From contig JAJQJQ010000046.1 of assembly GCA_028622995.1 (NCBI GenBank), positions 434,001 through 498,000 on the forward strand: a stretch of 64,000 nucleotides of DNA, in the 5' to 3' direction. This document shows, piece after piece, positions 12,324 through 23,216 of this stretch. Each line of letters opens with the position of its first letter. Position 1 is the first letter of the stretch. Position numbers and translations under genes: made by a program. Origin of the DNA: Panagrolaimus kolymaensis. Its lineage: Eukaryota > Nematoda > Chromadorea > Rhabditida > Panagrolaimidae. Under the pieces are notes generated by a model. That model was not told the origin of the DNA. It saw nothing but the letters and a program-made list of their open reading frames with translations, and ran no database searches.

Positions 12324-13726
12324 ATGAGTTTAATAAGATTATTAATATTTGCGATTTTAATAAATTTTGTTTATCCTAATTTTGAAACGCCTCTGCCAAC
12401 AAAAGAAAAGTGAGTTCTCGATATTTTTAAATAATTTTATAAACTGATTTGGTAAGATCTTAAAAGCACTTCGTTGAGATTTTTTAAAACATTTTTTAAT
12501 TATTTTTAAATAAAATTTATTTCCGGCATTGTCAGCACGAAAATATAAAAAAGGAAGCTTTCGTATCGAAAAGCAAAGTTTCATGAGTTTTTTATTTTTG
12601 TGATTCTGTGAAACATATATTTATTTTATAGTATTGGAGATTATTTAACTCAACAATTCGCAAAAAATGGAATAATTCCAGAGAAATATGATGGTCCACT
12701 TTATGATGATATTAATGTAGTAATCGTTGATGAACCCATGATTTCTGAATCAAATAATGATAGCGGCAGTTTTGAAGATGAACCAAAATTGTTTAAATTT
12801 TCTCCACAGGAAGCTCCCATTTTTAGAGGGTATTTTTTTCACAACTTTTTATTTTTGTTTTGAAGGTCATATTTTTAAGTGTCAATTAAATTAAATTAAA
12901 TGTTCAATTATTTATTTTTTTAATTTTTTTTACAGAAAACGTCAATCAGATTTTCAAGTCCAGCCTGCGGGTCCAGTTCGAAATGCAGCCACTGGAGCAG
13001 CTATGTAAGCTTAAAGGAGCCATTTTTTGGCAGTTACTTCCTCTTCATTTTAGTGTCGCTCATGTCGATTCAACATCCGATATCGTCCCTTATGATGCAC
13101 ATATCGATCCCGATTTCCCATCAGAACCCCCGGTTGCTCGAGGCTTAAAAAATATTCCAGAAGGATGGAATCTTGATAAAGAAATTGATTATGAATTTCA
13201 ACGAGGATTCCGTAAAGCTCCAAATGGAGTTAATCCATCATACACTGGTCGACAACAACAATCAGGTTTTTCATCATCGTCCAATGGAGGTAGCAATGGA
13301 ATGATGGGGGTTGAAGGTCCATACATTTCCAGCGGTGGTGGTGATGGTGGGAGTTATGGAGGTGGAATGCAATCCTACGGAGGTGGATCATATTCACCCA
13401 TGGTTGGAAGCAGTAGTTATGGAGGTGGTGGATATGGAAACAATGGAGGTGGATATGGTAGTAGCGGTTATTCTGGCGGATATGGCAGCGGAATGAGCAG
13501 CGGCGGCTATGGTGGCATGGGAAATGGTGGTTATGGATATAGCAGCCTTGGCGGTTCCAATGGATACAGTGGATATGGAAATTCAGGCGGCTATGGAGGT
13601 CTTGGAAGTAGTTATGGAGGAGGCATGGGTGGAAATTATGGCGGCCTTGGAGGTGGCAATTATGGAGGATATGGCAGCGGATTAGGTGGTTCAGGAGGAA
13701 ATTATGGCGGCAATTATTTTGGATAA
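12324..13726 (+). CDS. Gly/Tyr/Ser-rich secreted protein with furin-like site
   Basis: Exons 12324-12409, 12632-12829, 12936-13004 and 13054-13726 join in frame to 341 residues. Residues 1-19 (MSLIRLLIFAILINFVYPN) form a signal peptide. An acidic propeptide-like region follows, then the basic motif RGKRQ at about residue 94, a good furin-type RXKR site. A linker (VAHVDSTSDIVPYD) leads to a C-terminal half of GGY/GYG/SGG repeats with little else. Such Gly-Tyr domains are typical of cuticle, eggshell or adhesive matrix proteins, where tyrosines may be cross-linked. The ATG at 12983 is not a start: it lies across the third exon's GTAAGC donor. Poly(A)-like AATAAA occurs near 13810 and 13834. Confidence 0.8.
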
Positions 13727-14742
13727 ATAATCAAGTATCGTGCGATAATGAAAATATCACTGCCATAAAATTCAATCTCATAAAGATCTTTATATATTTT
13801 CAAAATGTTAATAAAATGTTTAGCTTTTTCTATAAATAAAAATTGATTTAAATTTTGTTAGTTAAAAACCTTGAATGTTGTTCCAACGAACCTCGTCACG
13901 AAAAATAAAGTTTCTAATTTTGACGTTGAGAACTTTTACAACTTATTTACCAATCCTAAAGTTTATCATGAATCATTTCTTATTACAGTTTTACACCTTG
14001 ATCAACTGCAACTTGTTACATCTCCACCGCTATCTTGGCAATTTTTTTGAAATTGACTCATTTTCGGATGTCCACGCAAAAACAAAAATAGTTAGCTAAC
14101 AAGAAAAAAATTTAAATTTTTAATCATTCTGGAGCACCTTTCTTTTGATGCTTTTATCTGCTTGCTTTATTTACAACCGATTTTAAATGCTTTATTTAAA
14201 CATTTATTTTTTCGAGTGTTTTGTAGAAAAAGGAAATAAAAAATAAATAAAAGGAAAGGGTGATTCACCGCCTCTCTTAACGTTTTTGCTTTTTTTTCTT
14301 GAAAAACACAAAAATTTAGTAAGAAAAAAAGGTATCAAGAAACCAATATTTTTATTTTTTATCATTCGATTTTTATGTGGTTAAAACTATAATATATTTT
14401 TAAAATAATTTTTGTACTGTAATTTGTGTATAAATGTGAGTTTTTTTGTTTAGCAAAATTTTTTTAAACTTGAGTAAATTTTTTTATTAAGAAAACTCTC
14501 TACATTAATTTTTGTAATTGCTATCCTCAAAAACAAAAGACAGTAAATACAAAAATTATTCTTTGTAAATGATAGGGCTCGTGATCGAAGAATTTTATTT
14601 TACGTGACTTTAGTAAGAAACTTAAAAAAAAGCACCCATGGTTTGGTACTTGATAGAAAATAAAGAAAAAATTAAAAAAAGATGAAGAGCGACGGTAGGG
14701 TTTTTCTGTAATGTTGTTGATTTTTGAATTTTTGAATTTTAG
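13727..14742. other. Intergenic upstream of the M13-like gene
   Basis: A/T-rich. It should contain the promoter and the missing first exon of the M13-like gene, but I could not find an ATG exon with a donor in the right phase. The minus-strand open frame 14527-14916 overlaps the supported plus-strand exon and is not counted. Confidence 0.4.
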
Positions 14743-17700
14743 GTAGTTATCAAAAGCTTCAAAATGAAGATACTTTATCCACGATCTCATTTCGCCCACC
14801 AGCTGTAGAGCCTCGAAGAAAAACTTTTGCAGGTATGGAAAAAAAATGAAAAAAAAATAAACAAAAGTTGTTTCAAAATGAGTCATGACTCTGGGTCTCT
14901 CAGACTTTGTCATCAAATATGTATGTGTATGGAAATGTGTGTGGTTGCAAAACGTTGCTTATTGCTTCGTTAATAAAGTTTCATAATATTTTTCTTTAAA
15001 AATCGCGTCACTTTGTGATGGATTAATTTCATTATTATTATGCAATCATTATTGCGTGGGAGGAATAATATCAATATTTTAAACTTTGAACTATAATGCT
15101 TTTTAAGTATTTACGGATTCGTTTTGGCTATATTATTACCAGTTTATTATTAATTTCTTTTATCTTAGCACCGGCGGATAATTGATTAGAAAAATTATTG
15201 AAGCATTCATTATGCGGACTTTTATTAACTTAATAAACCGTGGTTAAAGATAATCTTAATATTCTTTATGAAAACAAGCTTTACTTAGTCGTCTATCAAT
15301 AATGCTTTTCTTCCTGAAATTAAGCTAAGAAAACATAATATTATAGCGAAGAATATAAAAAATTCTTGGTGAAAGCGTGGGTAATAATTTTAAGAAAAAT
15401 GTTTAAAAAATTTATCATATAATTTCCAATTCTTGTTTATTATTTGCAAAAAAGCCCACGCCAAATAAGAACAGCTTTCTTTATAACCAACCGCACCTTC
15501 ATGTTTAGTCACGTTTTACTTTTTTGCATAATAAAAAAAACTATTTTTAGCAAAATCGCATAGTTTTTTTGATAAAAAAAAGAGCTCACCTTGAAACTTT
15601 CATTAAAAACAACATGTTTTTCGACCTAATTTTAACAATTTTTTAAATTTCTTTTAAATTTATTTTTGTAAAAATGTTGTTTACCAAAGTTCTTTCTTTA
15701 TTTTTTGGGAAGATCATTGACCATTATTATCCAATGTCCTAAATTCATTTTGATAATTAGCAGACATATTTTCTTTTGCCGTCACCATTATCATTGATTT
15801 ATGTAGACCAAAAAGCATCCGTCTAATCTTTTCAATTAGCGGCTACTTAGGAAGCAAACAATAAGAAACAACTAAACATGCCACCGCAACTTTGACCTAT
15901 TCCTATGTTTTTTCCCTTCCGTCCTTTTTTTTCATTGATCAAAGTCAAAGAAAACCAAGGAAAAGAGCGAGCCTAAAAGGCAAGGATGTGTGAGGGTTTT
16001 TATTATCAACAAAAAAAAAAGAAGCTTCTTTTCTTCTTTTTTCCTTATTTGGATTGGTGAGAGGCAGCGAGCGATGGAAAGCGTAATCAGCATTTTTCGG
16101 TAAAGTGAAAGAACTAAAAACGTCAGAAAGCATACTCATTTTTTATATATTTTTTCCAAGCAAATACTCAAAAAGGTGCATCAAAAAAATAGGGGGAAAT
16201 TGTATAAAATTTGACAGCGTTTTTTTTAGTACAATTTTTAATCACGGTTTTTTATTGAAAAAAAGCAAATGAAACAAGCCTAAAAATATTGGTAAAAAAT
16301 AAATACAATGAATTAAAAAATTCTGTTATTTATTTATTTTTTTTAATATAATGAGGAGGAAAGTGACTATATTTTTTTTGCAAAAAAAGATTAAAATTTA
16401 AAAGAAAAAGCAAGCAAGCATGTGATCGGAAACAAAAATGATGAAATATTCTTCATACAATATTTTTTTTTATTTTGATTCAGTATCTTCAGCTTGCCAC
16501 CGCTTAACTATGATATCAGGCTTGGGATATTTAAAAAAGGGGCATAAAAAAAGAAATAAAAGATATTTCGAAAACAAGGTTCCAAATTTTTTTATAAAAT
16601 AAAAAAACTTACTTTAATTTTCTTTTAAAACCTTTGTTAATCTTTTAATATTTTAAAAAACATCTCAAGTTTTATAGCTTTATTAAATACTTTATTAATT
16701 TAGCGCAATAATATTAAATTCAATAAACAGTATGCAACGATCCAAGCTTTTTGACGAGCGCTAAATGTTTTTAATAAATAAAAACTAAAAGTTTTATTTA
16801 GAAATGAAAAATATAAACAGATTTATAAGCGCTCTCGCCATCAAAATGGAATGAAACTTTTTTTTCGAATGACAAAAAAAGTATCTGCATAGAAAAATTT
16901 CGCAAGCGCCGCATTACTTGATCTCGTGTTTTTTTTTTATTGATAGCGTCTTTTAGTCTCTAATAACTTTTGGTAGCATTTTTTTGTTTGACGAATAGCA
17001 AATACCGAATGCATGAGCAATAATAAGCAGTGTGATTGACTTATTTTTTTTGGGTGGTATGATTCTAAGAATGTAAATAATGAAAAGTGAAAATGAATGG
17101 GTGTTACTCAGAGTTTTGATATTTTATGTCGAAACAAATGAATTTGAATGTTCGCAACAGAATTGTTATTTTCCTAATCGAATTCTAAATTTTTAGATAA
17201 GTGCGATTTTAAAAAGCTCATCCTTGCTATTGTCGCAGTTTTAATTATTGGTTTAATTGTTGGACATTTCTTTGTTGGTTATCACATTTTTAAATGTCTT
17301 TCAACCGCTCAAAATGGTGCAGCATTTACTAAATGGTCTTCATTTCTTGAAGAAACATATGATCCACCAAAAGTGACTAAAGGCACATGCAAAGATATCC
17401 AACATAGTACCATTGATGTGGATGCAGAATATGAAGATTCAGTTGCCACTAGCCTTCATCGAGTTTTAACTCGAGGTCCTTTACCAAAAGGATATGAAAA
17501 TGGGAAATTAAAAAATGTTGCTGAAGGTTATAAAGCATGCAGTAAAGGAATGAATAATAAAGATGTTAATGAAATGATTGAAACTGTTTTGGATAATATT
17601 CTTCCAAGGTTTGTTGGAGCCTTTTGGAAACCATCCATAGCGATATTTAGTAGACATTAAAAAATAATTATTTTTAGCAACACCAAAGAATCCATCGCTG

Positions 17701-19147
17701 AAGCAACTGCTTTAATGCTCGCTCATTTCAACCTTGAAACTTTCTTTAAATTTGAAGTCTCAGCTAATTTTGTTGAACCCGATGGAATGAATCCAATGCT
17801 CGTTTATCTGAGCCCTAATCCAGAATTTGCAAAATTCCCTGTTCAAAATGATTTCTCTGATGTTAAAGCACTTGCGCTTCGAGGTCGACGAATCTTTGAA
17901 CCAGCCCTTTCATTTTCACAAGCTTTGAGTCAAATCGCTGATGATTCAAATGATAATTCATCTTATTGGCAAATTTTAAATCTAAATTCCGTCAATACCA
18001 AAAGTTTTGATTTTGCATCGTTTTTCACCAAACTTTTCATTGATCAACCTTTACTTAAAGCAAATGAAAGTTTCAAATTTGTGGTTACCAATCCAAAATA
18101 TGTGGAAGAACTTGGAAAATTGCTTGCTAAAACTTCTGCAGAAACAATTAAAAGTTTATTAGCAGCAAATTTGAGAAAATCTTTAAAAGCTGATTTTGAT
18201 GATTGTGTTAAAGTTGTTGAAAAATATACTCCCATCGCAGCTTCAATCATTTATATGTCAACTCAAAATTCGACTAAAATTACAAATATTCGTGAGACAG
18301 TTTTAGCTAAATTTGAACTTCTAACTGAAAAGGTTCAAACTATTATTAATCCATATCTTTCAAATGATGAGCAACGTGAAATTGCTAAAGAACGCCTTCG
18401 AAAAGTTGGTTTATCCACTGAAGAACCTGAATGGATGCAACTTAGCAACGTGAAACAAAGATTTGAACTTGAACATAAAAAATTTGAAATGCAAACTGAT
18501 GCTGCTTCAATCGTTGCATTACTTCGATTCCGTCGTTTCGCGGTTGTTAAAAAACTTTTAAAATTGGCGGATAAAAATGATGCATTGCGAAATTCCAATT
18601 TTGATTTCATTTCACAATCTTCAACTAAAATTGAATATAGTCAAATTGGAAATTGGATTAATATCCCTGTGGCTGCTCTCATGCGTTTACATTATGGAAA
18701 TGAAGCATCATTTATTTTACATGTAACAAAAAATATTGTTAAAATTATTAATCCTGAAGGGTTTAAATGGTCCGCATATGGCACACAAAGATCCCATCCA
18801 AATGTGCATGATCGAATCCCAACAGATATTGTTGGGCAACAACAATGTTTCTCAGTTCATGGAATTGCAAAAGAATCCCTTGAAACTCCATTGGCTTTGG
18901 AAGCTTCGTATCAAGCTTTACTTTCTGAAGACAAAGCACCATTTGCTGAAACAAATTTACTTTGGGATTTTGTTCATGTTATTACTTCCAAAAATGATGA
19001 AGTAAACTTTCTTTTTTTTTAAAAGTCAAATTATTAATGAAAAAATCCATTTTTTAGCTTTCTCAAACCGTCATCGCTGCTGGATTCCTTGAAAATCATG
19101 ATATTCATGCTTGTGAAGCTAAAAACGTTCTTCCTTGTTTTATATAA
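14743..19147 (+). CDS. M13 (neprilysin-like) homologue without zinc-binding residues
   Basis: Supported exons are 14743-14832, 17197-17608, 17678-19001 and 19058-19147; phases match at each join. The 5'-most coding exon is not located. Layout: a cytosolic tail, a transmembrane helix (LILAIVAVLIIGLIVGHFF), then an ectodomain of about 600 residues. M13 features are recognisable: YKAC followed by the propeptide-like helix, DDCVKVVEKYTPIAASIIY, the long helical domain with AKERLRKVGL, a NWINIPVAAL segment where active enzymes have N-x-I-x-P-A, and a terminal cysteine motif (VLPCFI). Where neprilysins have HExxH this protein reads KNIVK, and no GENxAD follows. Catalysis is therefore very unlikely; a binding or scaffold role is inferred. 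A 2.4-kb second intron stands out among introns of mostly 50-150 bp. Confidence 0.75.
14833..17196 (+). other. Long intron of the M13-like gene
   Basis: Begins GTATGG and ends TTTTTAG. About 2.36 kb of A/T-rich sequence without coding signal on either strand; no transposon ends noticed. Confidence 0.6.
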
Positions 19148-19703
19148 ACTTTCAATGACTGTTTTAATTATTTATGCATTAAACAAAAAGTTAAATAAAG
19201 TTTATTTGCTAGGTTTTAAATTATTTTGAATACTAAGACATATATTACTGCAAGCTAAACTCATATAAAATAATGTAACCGAAAAAATAAAAAAATAAAA
19301 TGAAAATTGTAATCCAGGTTTTTGTTTATAAGAAGCTAAACAACACATCTTTTTAGTTGCAAAAAAAATGAGTCCAATATTTCTGTGTTTTTTAAATGTT
19401 TTTTTCCCTATCAAATAAAAAATCTTCTTAAAATGACTAAATCCTCTTATAATATTTCAATTTATTTGAAATTTTTAAAACCTCTGACGTTTTACTACTA
19501 AATGTCGCGATTGTTGTTGAACCAAAAAAATGGAAGAAAAAAAAATGTGTTTTACTTTTCTTTTGATTTTAAAATCATTTATGTATTTTGAACCCAAAAA
19601 ACCCGCAATGTTGTTTTTATAAACAAAAATATTTATTATTCTCAAAGGTTCACAGAAGATTATAAAAAAATTTCTTTTCATTTTTATTACTTTCCATATT
19701 TAG
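19148..19703. other. Spacer between M13-like gene and its truncated copy
   Basis: A/T-rich; I see no remnant of the first half of the M13-like gene here, so the duplicate begins abruptly near 19704. Confidence 0.5.
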
Positions 19704-20603
19704 AGAAGAATGAAATTTTGAGCAATCCCATTAAAACTGTTGTTTAAAATTTATCTAAACAAAATGAAACTGAAATTCAAGAAGTTAGAGATCGAGTATT
19801 GGAAGATTTTCAAAAACTTATTGAAAAGGTTAAAATTTTGATTCAGCCATATTTGCACACAGAAAAACAACAAAAATTAGCTAAAGAAAAATTGGATAAA
19901 GTTGGTCTAACAACGGAAGCACCAAATTGGCTACAATTGGATGATTCTTTGGAAAGGCTTAATTCGGAATATAAAGATCTAACATTGCATCCAAGTATTA
20001 TGGATTTGAGAAAATTTGCATTTCAAAAGCAACTTTCAAAATTAATTTCCACACATGAAGCTCTTCGAAGTTTTGAATTTGATTCAATTCCAATGTCATC
20101 CATGAAAATTTATTATAGCGAAATGGGTAATTGGTTAACGATTCCAATTGCAGCATTTTTGGAATCAAATTCTAACAACTCTGAAGCTTTCATTCTTGAG
20201 CTCGCGAGAAACATAGTTAAAATCGTTGCATTCGATGCATTTCAATGGACTTCACTTGGAACTCAACGAAATCTTGGAAGCGATATCCTTCCTTTAGATT
20301 TAAAGGAACAAGAAAAATGCTTTCAAATTCATGGAATTTCTGAACTTGATTACAGCCTTTCTCTTGGATTAGACGCAGGAAGGTCGTTGCTTTCAGAAAA
20401 ATTAAGTGGAATTGAAAAAAGACATTTGACAAATAAATTAGCCAAATTAGTATTAGCACAAAATACAACGGTAAAAAATTATGAAAATTAACTTAAAATA
20501 ACAGTAAACTTTGTAGAGTTCGAGAAGAATTTCAGCAGGATTTTTGGAAAGACATAATGAAAATTTATGCAAACTTGAAAATGTTTTACCGTGCTTTCGT
20601 TGA
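19704..20603 (+). pseudogene. Truncated tandem copy of the M13-like gene (C-terminal half)
   Basis: Frame-matched segments 19704-20470 and 20517-20603 align along their length with the last half of the upstream gene: LSKQNETEIQEVRDRVL against MSTQNSTKITNIRETVL, WLTIPIAAF against WINIPVAAL, RNIVKIV against KNIVKII, and the end ISAGFLERH...VLPCFR against IAAGFLENH...VLPCFI. The intron position is conserved. At 19744-19746 a TAA replaces the equivalent of a tyrosine codon (preceded by ...KTVV), and nothing equivalent to the first half precedes it. No ATG occurs in frame until near residue 80 of the fragment. It is most simply a decayed partial duplicate. The fragment after the stop is otherwise open for about 250 codons, so decay may be recent. 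Confidence 0.7.
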
Positions 20604-20646
20604 TTTTAATTAATGGCAACAAAATTATTATTTTACTAGGCAAGAA

Positions 20647-20663
20647 GCGGCGCTCCGCGCCGC
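20647..20663 (-). repeat. Helitron 3' terminal hairpin
   Basis: GCGGCGC, loop TCC, GCGCCGC: a perfect 7-bp stem in a strongly AT-rich context, 7 nt from the CTAG terminus. In Helitrons this hairpin serves as the replication terminator. Confidence 0.7.
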
Positions 20664-21161
20664 CATGTCTATTATATTACTAATTTTTATTTTTTGAATT
20701 TTATTGCTAACATATTACATACAATAAAAAAAAGAAATTTACAATACAAAGTTGAGATAAAATTTGGAGTTGGTTGTTGGAAGTTGAGAAAAGTTTTGAA
20801 GTTTGTATAGTTGAGGATTTGATTGAGTGTTGAAAAAGATCTTATCAATACTTGGTGGAGGATTCAAGATGAAGCAATTCTATTTGAGAAATAGCGAAAA
20901 ACATAGACTAAAAGCAAAACATTATTTTTAATAATAATAATAATAATAAACTAACAGTTTCACCAGAATTGCTACAGCTAAGATAGTAAATAAGTCAGCA
21001 TAGTAAATTTTGAATTTAGATTTCTGTTCATGAATTGAGAGATCATAATATAATTTTGAGATGATGAAGCACATTATGTATTTGATATAAGCGAGCAACA
21101 ATGAAAAGAATGTCCTAAAACAAACAAAATAACACAATAGAATATGAAGAAAAAAATTTAC

Positions 21162-21337
21162 TGTTGATCAGAAAGGCTGTTTCGTATAAAGTTGAATGAA
21201 TGAATATTTTGTAAGAATAAAGATGCTGCTTGGTGTTTGCTCAAATCTGAAATAAAAAAAGAAAATAAATAAAATAAAAATAAAAAACTTACCTCCTCCT
21301 CCTCCAGCTCTCAACCATCTCCAAAACGCTGCATACC
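21162..21337 (-). other. Exon-like segments inside the Helitron remnant
   Basis: On the minus strand, two segments (21337-21293 and 21246-21162) are bounded by good splice signals: TTGCAG/GG, GAG/GTAAGT, TTTCAG/AT and CA/GTAAAT, and a further TTTTAG acceptor follows near 21116. One frame is open across them (GYAAFWRWLRAGG then SKHQAASLFLQNIHSF). Helitrons often capture host exons, so this may be a captured fragment. No source gene recognised. Confidence 0.3.
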
Positions 21338-21490
21338 CTGCAATAGGGGACCACCATAAAGGTGGTTTAAAATAGATCCTCCGAAGAGTTAGTCAATTAA
21401 GAAATCGGTTAAATATTAATAAAAATAATTTGCCACGTATTTTATAAACTAAAAATTTGCCACCACATCGTTTTTACAGCGCTTTATCTC

Positions 21491-22451
21491 CTAATTAATT
21501 ATTTCGTTGTAAACATAATTTTTAACTTTATTATTCATTCGCTGTTGACCAAAATATATTTTCAATGCAGACCAGCGCTTAACTCTTGAGCATGCAACAT
21601 ACATTTGCCCATGGTTAAAAACATCCTTTCGCAAATCAATTCCAACAATTTCGAATGTTTGACCCTGGCTTTTATTGATGGTCATTGCAAAACGCGATTT
21701 TAACAGGGAATTGTTTTCGGGCCAATGTAAATGGGTAATTTTCTTCGTTATATAGCAAGATTCGATGAATCATGACAACGTGACCTTTTTTATCACCAGT
21801 TAAAATTTTACATTGCAATGTATTGTTCATTAAGCCAATAACTAATAGTCTTGTTCCGTTGCATAATCCTTCAGCTTGACTGAGGTTTCGAATGAGCATA
21901 ATTACTGTATTTTTTCGCAAACGTAATTCATGAGGTGGCAATGATGGAGGATTTAAGCTGTTTAGATATTATTGGGTTAAAAGTTCTTGCAAAGCTTCAC
22001 CTTCGATTGCCGAATCGATGCTACTATATATTTTTTCGCCTTCTGCTGGTAACATTGCAACTACTTCATTATTTAATTCGTCAACATCTGCATTTCTTGC
22101 TGAAAGAATAGCTGAATTTGAAACATCATTAAAACGATTTTGTCTGATTAAAGTCCCATATACTTCTTCAACTAAATCATTTTCAGTAATAAAATCGGTA
22201 GGAATTTCAAAGTTGTCATTTTCATCGTTAATTTTACCTTCGCCGATTTTTAACAAATATTCCGCAAATTCAGTTTCTTCTGCATCAGCACGCATATTTT
22301 GGAGTAATTTAAATTGTTCAAATTTTTTCCATAGGTCGCTGAATTTAATTGATAAATTAACACATTCGGATCTTGTCCCATTTTTTCTTTCTTTCAGCAT
22401 TTTTGGATCTTTTAGTAGATTTGTATCCTTTAACATATTTGGATACCTCAA
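21491..22451 (-). pseudogene. Helitron/Pif1-type helicase fragment, broken
   Basis: The conserved C-terminal helicase region is readable in order: SIKFSDLWKKFEQFKLLQNMRA, ILSARNADVDELNNEV, LPPHELRLRKNTVIMLIRNL, GLCNGTRLLVIGL and AMTINKSQGQTFEIVGIDLR...YVACSRV (helicase motif VI region). The reading frame is interrupted twice: an in-frame TAA at 21971-21969, and a one-base gain in an AAAA run (21688-21691, plus strand) just before the INKSQGQT motif. The N-terminal Walker A half is missing. Not functional as it stands. Confidence 0.85.
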
Positions 22452-22458
22452 AATCTAA

Positions 22459-23216
22459 AACAACCACTCTTGACAGCTTCATTTTATGCAATGAAAGCAA
22501 CATCAATAATCGCACATAATTTACTTTCTTTTATTTTTATACAAATTTAGGATCATTTGGGTATATTTGGAACCTTTTGGGTATTTGGATCTTTTTGGTA
22601 TTTGGGTCCTTTTAATTATTTGGATCTTTTTTGGTATTTGGATCTTTTTATGCAAATTTAGGATCATTTGGGTTGGGTATATTTGGATCCTTTTGGATAT
22701 TTGGATCCTTTTGGGTATTTGGATCTTTTTGGTATTTGGGTCCTTTTAATTATTTGGATCTTTTTTTGGTATTTGGATCCTTTTTGCATTTTAAAATACA
22801 TGAAACAAACAACCGCTCATCACCACTTCATTTTTATGCAATGAAAAGCTTCTTACTTTGAGCTTTCATTTTACATTATATGCTAATTTTTCATTTTTTT
22901 TCATTTTTATTGAACTTTCCCATGAAACATTTCCAAGTGCGTAAATAATAATCAAAATTACTAGGAAGGATAGGAAGGATAGATATTTTTTATTCACTTT
23001 TAAAATTTTTAAGAAAATAAATTTACAGTACAAATACGAAAAAAATAAATTATGTTATCAAAAAAAAGTTGGATCCAAATGCAAATAAAAATAGAAAATG
23101 CTTTGTGTTTATTTCATAATCCAAAAAGAAATATTTAAAAATTTTGCACTTTTTATTTACACATTTTAATAAATTATTACAATTAAAACAAAATACAGAA
23201 AAGAAAAAGAAGACGT
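22459..23216. other. Minisatellite and flanking non-coding DNA
   Basis: Apart from the minisatellite, two similar segments containing TTCATTTTATGCAATGAAA (about 22480) and TTCATTTTTATGCAATGAAA (about 22827) flank the array, suggesting it expanded within a duplicated sequence. No gene seen. Confidence 0.45.
22551..22790. repeat. Minisatellite of TTTGGATCCTTTTGGGTA-type units
   Basis: About a dozen imperfect 15-20 bp units built around GGATC(C/T)TTTTGG(G/T)TATTT. On the minus strand the core reads GGATCCAAATACC. It abuts the truncated helicase. Related GATCC-rich arrays occur inside the elements at 47783 and 51964. Confidence 0.75.

Larger units (their letters stand above)
20636..22458 (-). 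mobile_element. Helitron remnant, 3' terminus and helicase part
   Basis: Read on the minus strand, Pif1-like helicase sequence is followed about 0.8 kb later by a perfect 7-bp GC hairpin (20663-20647), 7 nt, then CTAG at 20639-20636 and a T. A GC hairpin just upstream of CTRR followed by T is the canonical Helitron 3' end. The 5' end (TC) was not found; beyond 22458 the sequence passes into a minisatellite and the Rep and N-terminal helicase portions are absent. It sits 33 bp past the end of the M13 duplicate. Confidence 0.7.

Noticed and set aside
12983..13053. ATG-started frame beginning inside the Gly-rich gene
   Set aside because: Its first part reads across a GTAAGC donor and a TTTTAG acceptor; the spliced model has a signal peptide and correct phases.
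14527..14916. Minus-strand frame of 129 residues
   Set aside because: Phe/Lys-rich, antisense to a plus-strand exon that fits the M13-like gene in phase.
22018..22458. Plus-strand frame of 146 residues
   Set aside because: Antisense shadow of the Helitron helicase fragment.
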